A DNA stretch of 64,000 nucleotides. It comes from Phymatolithon calcareum (taxonomy: Eukaryota; Rhodophyta; Florideophyceae; Hapalidiales). Below, in pieces: positions 60,700 to 64,000 of this stretch. How positions within the stretch are numbered: position 1 is the stretch's first letter; each line of letters begins with the position of its first letter. The DNA lies in contig OZ345356.1 in the NCBI GenBank assembly GCA_977006965.1, positions 992,001 through 1,056,000 of the forward strand, given 5' to 3'. A model generated the notes under the pieces. The model was not told the origin of the DNA. It saw only the letters and a list, made by a program, of their open reading frames with translations, and made no database searches. Both the position numbers and the translations under genes were made by a program.

Positions 60700-61700
60700 G
60701 ATACAGGCCGGTTATGATAACCGGTCCGGCTACCCGTGCACCTGTGCGTCACAGGAAGGAGCTAAGAGTTCAGTAAGGAATTTTCCCCGCTACATTGCAG
60801 GGTTTTTTGAAATTACAAGAGCTATGCTCCGGCCTCCCCAGGGGAGAAGACTATCTCCTTCTGGTAGTACGGTAGTACATGGATTCCGCCCTGTGTGGTG
60901 TGCCGCAACGCTCAAGGAAGCTGGGAGAGAAGACAGAAGGAAATGAAAGAAGGCAGATAGATGATTAGCTACCGTGAACGTCCTAAATGGTTTCCAACCC
61001 GGGCATCCCTTTGAAGGACGGCGAATGAAGATTGGCTGCGTAGCGATATGGATGTTAAGCTGGACCATGGTCTGCACCTTGTGCAGCTTGGACAGCTGTT
61101 GTGGCATCAAGTACCACTCGTATCTGTTAAGGTCTACTAGATCCGTAAGGATGCGGAGTTGTTCCATCAGCTTCGAGAAATCCCGCAGTAAAGAAAGAAA
61201 GAAAAGCTCTATATGATAAACTACTATCTTTGTTTTCTGCAAAGAAGGGACCGTCGAAACATCTGCATTTTGTTTTACAGGTACTTATTTTGCAAAGTCA
61301 TCTCCAAATACATGAATAAATTAAAATTGAACTGGAAACAAAAGAATGATAGCCAATGAATAGAACCAACATCTAACGTATGATCAAATATCTCGAGATA
61401 TGTGAAAAGTCAATTTTTCCTGCAAGTATTAAAATTGAGCTACGGCTACGCGAGGCTACTGCATGCAAGAGTGGTGCAGGTGCACTTACAGTAGAATTGG
61501 TATTCTCATTATAATAATCAGATACTTATCCGGAAATATGTACAACATCCTCGCTATCGCCGCTTCAACCGTTTCACTCTCCTGTCATGGACTTTATCGC
61601 CTTTCCAGTGTCGCCTTCCCGTTTCGCCAATCTCAGCCGTGATCTGATCCGGCACGCCCACACCAGCACCAGCACACTGACTGCGAGGCGTTTTCGGGTC
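60700..61700. other. spacer with a LINE-like tail sequence
   Basis: At 61182-61205 CCCGCAGTAAAGAAAGAAAG is close to the complement of the LINE 3' region at 30719-30738 (TTTCTTTCTTTACTGCAG), so a LINE remnant in plus orientation may end near 61220. No clear protein match. Confidence 0.35.
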
Positions 61701-61723
61701 GTTTTTCGGCCAACACCGGTGGT

Positions 61724-62497
61724 ATGAGCCGAAGCGCGGGCTCTATTTGGACGTGCGACCCCGCCCGGTGGCCTTCCCGGGCATCTTCTCTGGCACTGCT
61801 GTTTCTCAAAAGATATCCTGGCGATGACGTGTATAGCGCCATTGCTGGCGTCGATGAGAAAACGTTCCGCAATTGGCAGATGATATTTTTTTAGCTGCTC
61901 GCCGTTTTGGAAGTTGTAAGTTAACAATGTCATCTTGCATTGTCTATATTTTTTAAGAACTAAGCAATTGATCTCTTGCAGGTGTCTTGGGAGATGCGCC
62001 ATGCCAGTCAGATGATCAATTCGTGCTACGTATCTGTCGATGGTACCGACTTCAAGATTCGTGAACCAATGCCGTTTAATCCTAAGTGGTTCAGTCTCAA
62101 GTTTAAAGGACCTGGCGTGTGCTATGAACTTTCAATATCGCTTGATGGCTTCATTGTATGGGCACATGGCCCCTTCGCCTGCGGGCGCTGGCCGGACGTG
62201 GAAATTCTTCGGAAAGAGTTGAAACATCTATTCCTACCCGGCGAGCGCGTTATTGCAGATAGGGGCTACAGGGGCGAGAGATGTCTAACTCCTGCCACCC
62301 TCCCTGAGAAACAGAAGAAGCTTTATTCTGTTATTCGCGCAAATAGCGAGACTGCCAATAAGCGGTTCAAGCATTACGGCCTGCTCCGCGAACGCTTCCG
62401 ACACAATCGCGCCCTGTACGGTGTCTGTTTCCACGCTGCTTTGAATGTCACACAGTTCATGAATAGTTTCGAGCCTATATTCGATGTCGACGTGTAG
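61724..62497 (+). pseudogene. PIF/Harbinger-type transposase, two exons, one nonsense codon
   Basis: Exon 1 (ATG 61724 to 61915) carries LALLFLKRYPGDDVYSAIAG and VDEKTFRNWQMIFF, the N-terminal helical part of DDE_Tnp_4 proteins, then a TAG. A 66-bp intron (GTAAGT at 61916, TTGCAG ending 61981) joins in frame to exon 2, VSWEMRHASQMINSCYVSVD. Exon 2 has VDGTDFKIREPMPF (first Asp), LKFKGPGVCYELSISLDGFI, GERVIADRGYRG (second Asp) and RANSETANKRFKHY (third acidic, Glu). Apart from the TAG, where related proteins usually have a charged residue, the gene looks complete. Confidence 0.78.
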
Positions 62498-62714
62498 ATC
62501 GAAAATGCTCTCTCAAGCAGTTTGCTAGCTTAGAAGTACAGTACAGCGATTAGCCTTCTTCAGTTCCCAATCCCGTAGTGTTCGCGCGTATGAGAAACGC
62601 TGATGCGAAGAGAAGATTATGAACTTGTATTCGTGTTTCAGGAACGTTTATTTGGACTGAATTTCTACTTCCTTCAAATAAATGAAATTGTGCCAAAAAT
62701 GCCGATTACCTTAA

Positions 62715-63030
62715 CCCCCTATGCATATCGACGCGACCGCGTTTCCGCGACACCCACAACGCATGTTGCGTTCTGCACCGCACATATTGGCGCGACAACG
62801 TTTCCGCGACGCCCTCAACGCGCATGTGCGTATCGCACAGCGCAGAATGGCGGGGTCGCGTAATTGCGACTCCTTCTACGAGTGTGTGCGTATTGCATTT
62901 CGAACATTTGCGCGGCCGCCTATATACGACGCATACTGCGCGCGTGTGCATTTGGCACCGTGCAAATCTGCTCTTCCGCCTATTCGCGATGCCTACAAAC
63001 TGCATGTGTGCATCACTTCGGCCCGGCAGC
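62715..63030. repeat. ~60-bp tandem repeat, array 2 (about 5 copies)
   Basis: Five degenerating units with period 57-60 bp, for example GTTTCCGCGACGCCCTCAAC, then GCGCATGTGCGTATCGCAC. Same unit as 57250-57410. The plus strand translates as RFRDALNAHVRIA-like repeats and the minus strand as ALW/CASRKRG-like repeats. I see no start codon or stop context that would make either a gene. Confidence 0.75.
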
Positions 63031-63060
63031 TTATTTGCGTCCTCAGGACTAGAACGCCAT

Positions 63061-63254
63061 TTCACGTGCGGTTTCTTGTATTGTTTTTTGTGTATTGAAG
63101 TTGCTTATGCAGGACTCCGAAACATCGTATATATGTTTTCACTTACTGTGGCAGTATTTCACGTGCGGGTTCTTATATTGTTTTTTTGTAGATTGAAGTT
63201 GCATATGCAGGACTCCGAAACATCTGATATATGTTTTCACTTACTCTGGCAGTG
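63061..63254 (+). repeat. 97-bp tandem duplication
   Basis: Two adjacent copies of TTCACGTGCGGNTTCTTRTA ... CAGGACTCCGAAACATC ... CACTTACTSTGGCAGT (63061-63157 and 63158-63254), more than 90% alike. It lies directly after array 2. Confidence 0.85.
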
Positions 63255-63255
63255 A

Positions 63256-64000
63256 ATAGGCTAATTCTTCTGCTGTGTGCTCGATTCATAAGGAGCATTG
63301 AACCCTCTTCTGTGGACACACTTGAGAAAGCTTTTGAAATGTCGGCGGCAATTTTGAATCCAATTTTTCAAGAGCATCTGCCCGTTCCCTTCCCACGCCG
63401 GGAATTTGGCTCAGTTTCAATTTGAAAAGCTGTCCAATAGTGATTGTTGAGTTTAATAGAGCCATGCGAGACCTCCAGTAGTTGAAAGTGGCCTTTTAAA
63501 TCCGCTTATCATGCGCTTTCGCTGCAATTTCGATTATTCGATGCATGCTGCCATAGAATGCAATAGTGTCTTCTGTGTTCCACGTATGCTTGAGAAAGAT
63601 CCGTGAGAGACACTGAGCTCGGCAAGTGTCTTCTAGAGTCTGGCTCGAGCTCTTTCCGAAACAAATTCATTCTCTAGCTCACCCTCGATTACGATGACTC
63701 TCTTCAAGAGAAAAGAGTTCAGAATGCTATACGCTGGCCGAAAAATAGGCCCATTGTGAAGAGAAGCTGTTAAATCCTCACTGTTTTCCGTTCGGCGATA
63801 TAGTCGAGCATTGTCTCCGTTCTCGAGGACACGCAGCGCTTTAAAAGCACAGCAGCTCCGACGGGAAGTGCACTCTCAACGGTTGGAGGACCGGACCTTC
63901 GAATCTTCCTTGAAAATGCTTCATTATTGCCAGCAGCACCAACTCCAAGTTTCTGCCTTGTGTAAAGAACAAGAATGATATGGTACGGATCATTGGACTC
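63256..64000. other. terminal spacer
   Basis: No gene is recognised. Short frames only. Confidence 0.4.

Noticed and set aside
57250-63030. 60-bp arrays as CRISPR or as a real repeat protein
   Set aside because: The units are contiguous without spacers, and no start codon or stable single frame supports a protein.
1-64000. Bacterial or organellar origin, or an integrated virus
   Set aside because: Spliceosomal introns, eukaryotic transposon classes and LINE tails argue for nuclear DNA; no capsid, viral polymerase or organelle genes are seen.

Overview
This window is eukaryotic nuclear DNA, made almost entirely of transposable elements, many inserted into one another, with a few host-like genes between them. 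I see no rRNA, tRNA, CRISPR array or operon. The host-like genes have no or few introns. The repeat mix is copia, chromodomain gypsy, non-LTR LINEs, piggyBac, Harbinger and small inverted-repeat elements. A broken carotenoid-oxygenase gene hints at a photosynthetic lineage. Together this fits a red alga such as Chondrus crispus. The organism call is an inference from composition and gene style, held at about 0.5.

Bases 1-21,400 are a copia island. Element A (minus strand, 564-3604) lies in the gag of another copia fragment. Element B (plus, 3926-15559) is old, with two LTRs, a primer-binding site matching the anticodon arm of initiator tRNA-Met, gag-protease, integrase, reverse transcriptase and RNase H. 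B is split by a 6.2-kb DNA transposon, C (6051-12260), which carries two divergent genes. C's transposase-like gene is in turn split by a solo copia LTR (6891-7334) with a perfect 5-bp target duplication. Element F (minus, 15560-16878) and another solo LTR (20942-21384) follow.

Bases 16.9-39 kb hold a dead pogo/Tigger-like transposase, LINE remnants, an hAT-type MITE and one intact gene for a secreted/membrane protein (26323-27645). Two LINE copies with RNase H follow: one truncated in its RT motif (30606-32967), the other carrying two smaller LINE insertions (34130-36345). Many insertion boundaries are set by target-site duplications visible in the sequence.

Bases 39-40 kb carry an intact FkbM-type methyltransferase gene. 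Three piggyBac-type elements follow (40.5-51.5 kb). The first has a nearly complete transposase. The other two share the same internal deletions and are split by a solo LTR and by a young 2.7-kb chromodomain gypsy element whose single 654-codon ORF fuses a gag N-terminus to integrase.

Bases 51.5-64 kb hold more LINE copies, a P/Q-rich pseudogene, a carotenoid-oxygenase pseudogene, two arrays of a ~60-bp tandem repeat, a TTAA-flanked element containing a second inverted-repeat element, a hypothetical acidic protein gene and a two-exon Harbinger-like transposase with one nonsense codon.

Apart from the two intact host genes and a few hypothetical ones, the window is best read as layered insertion events. 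The least familiar item is transposon C. The youngest-looking is the gypsy element at 47972-50686.
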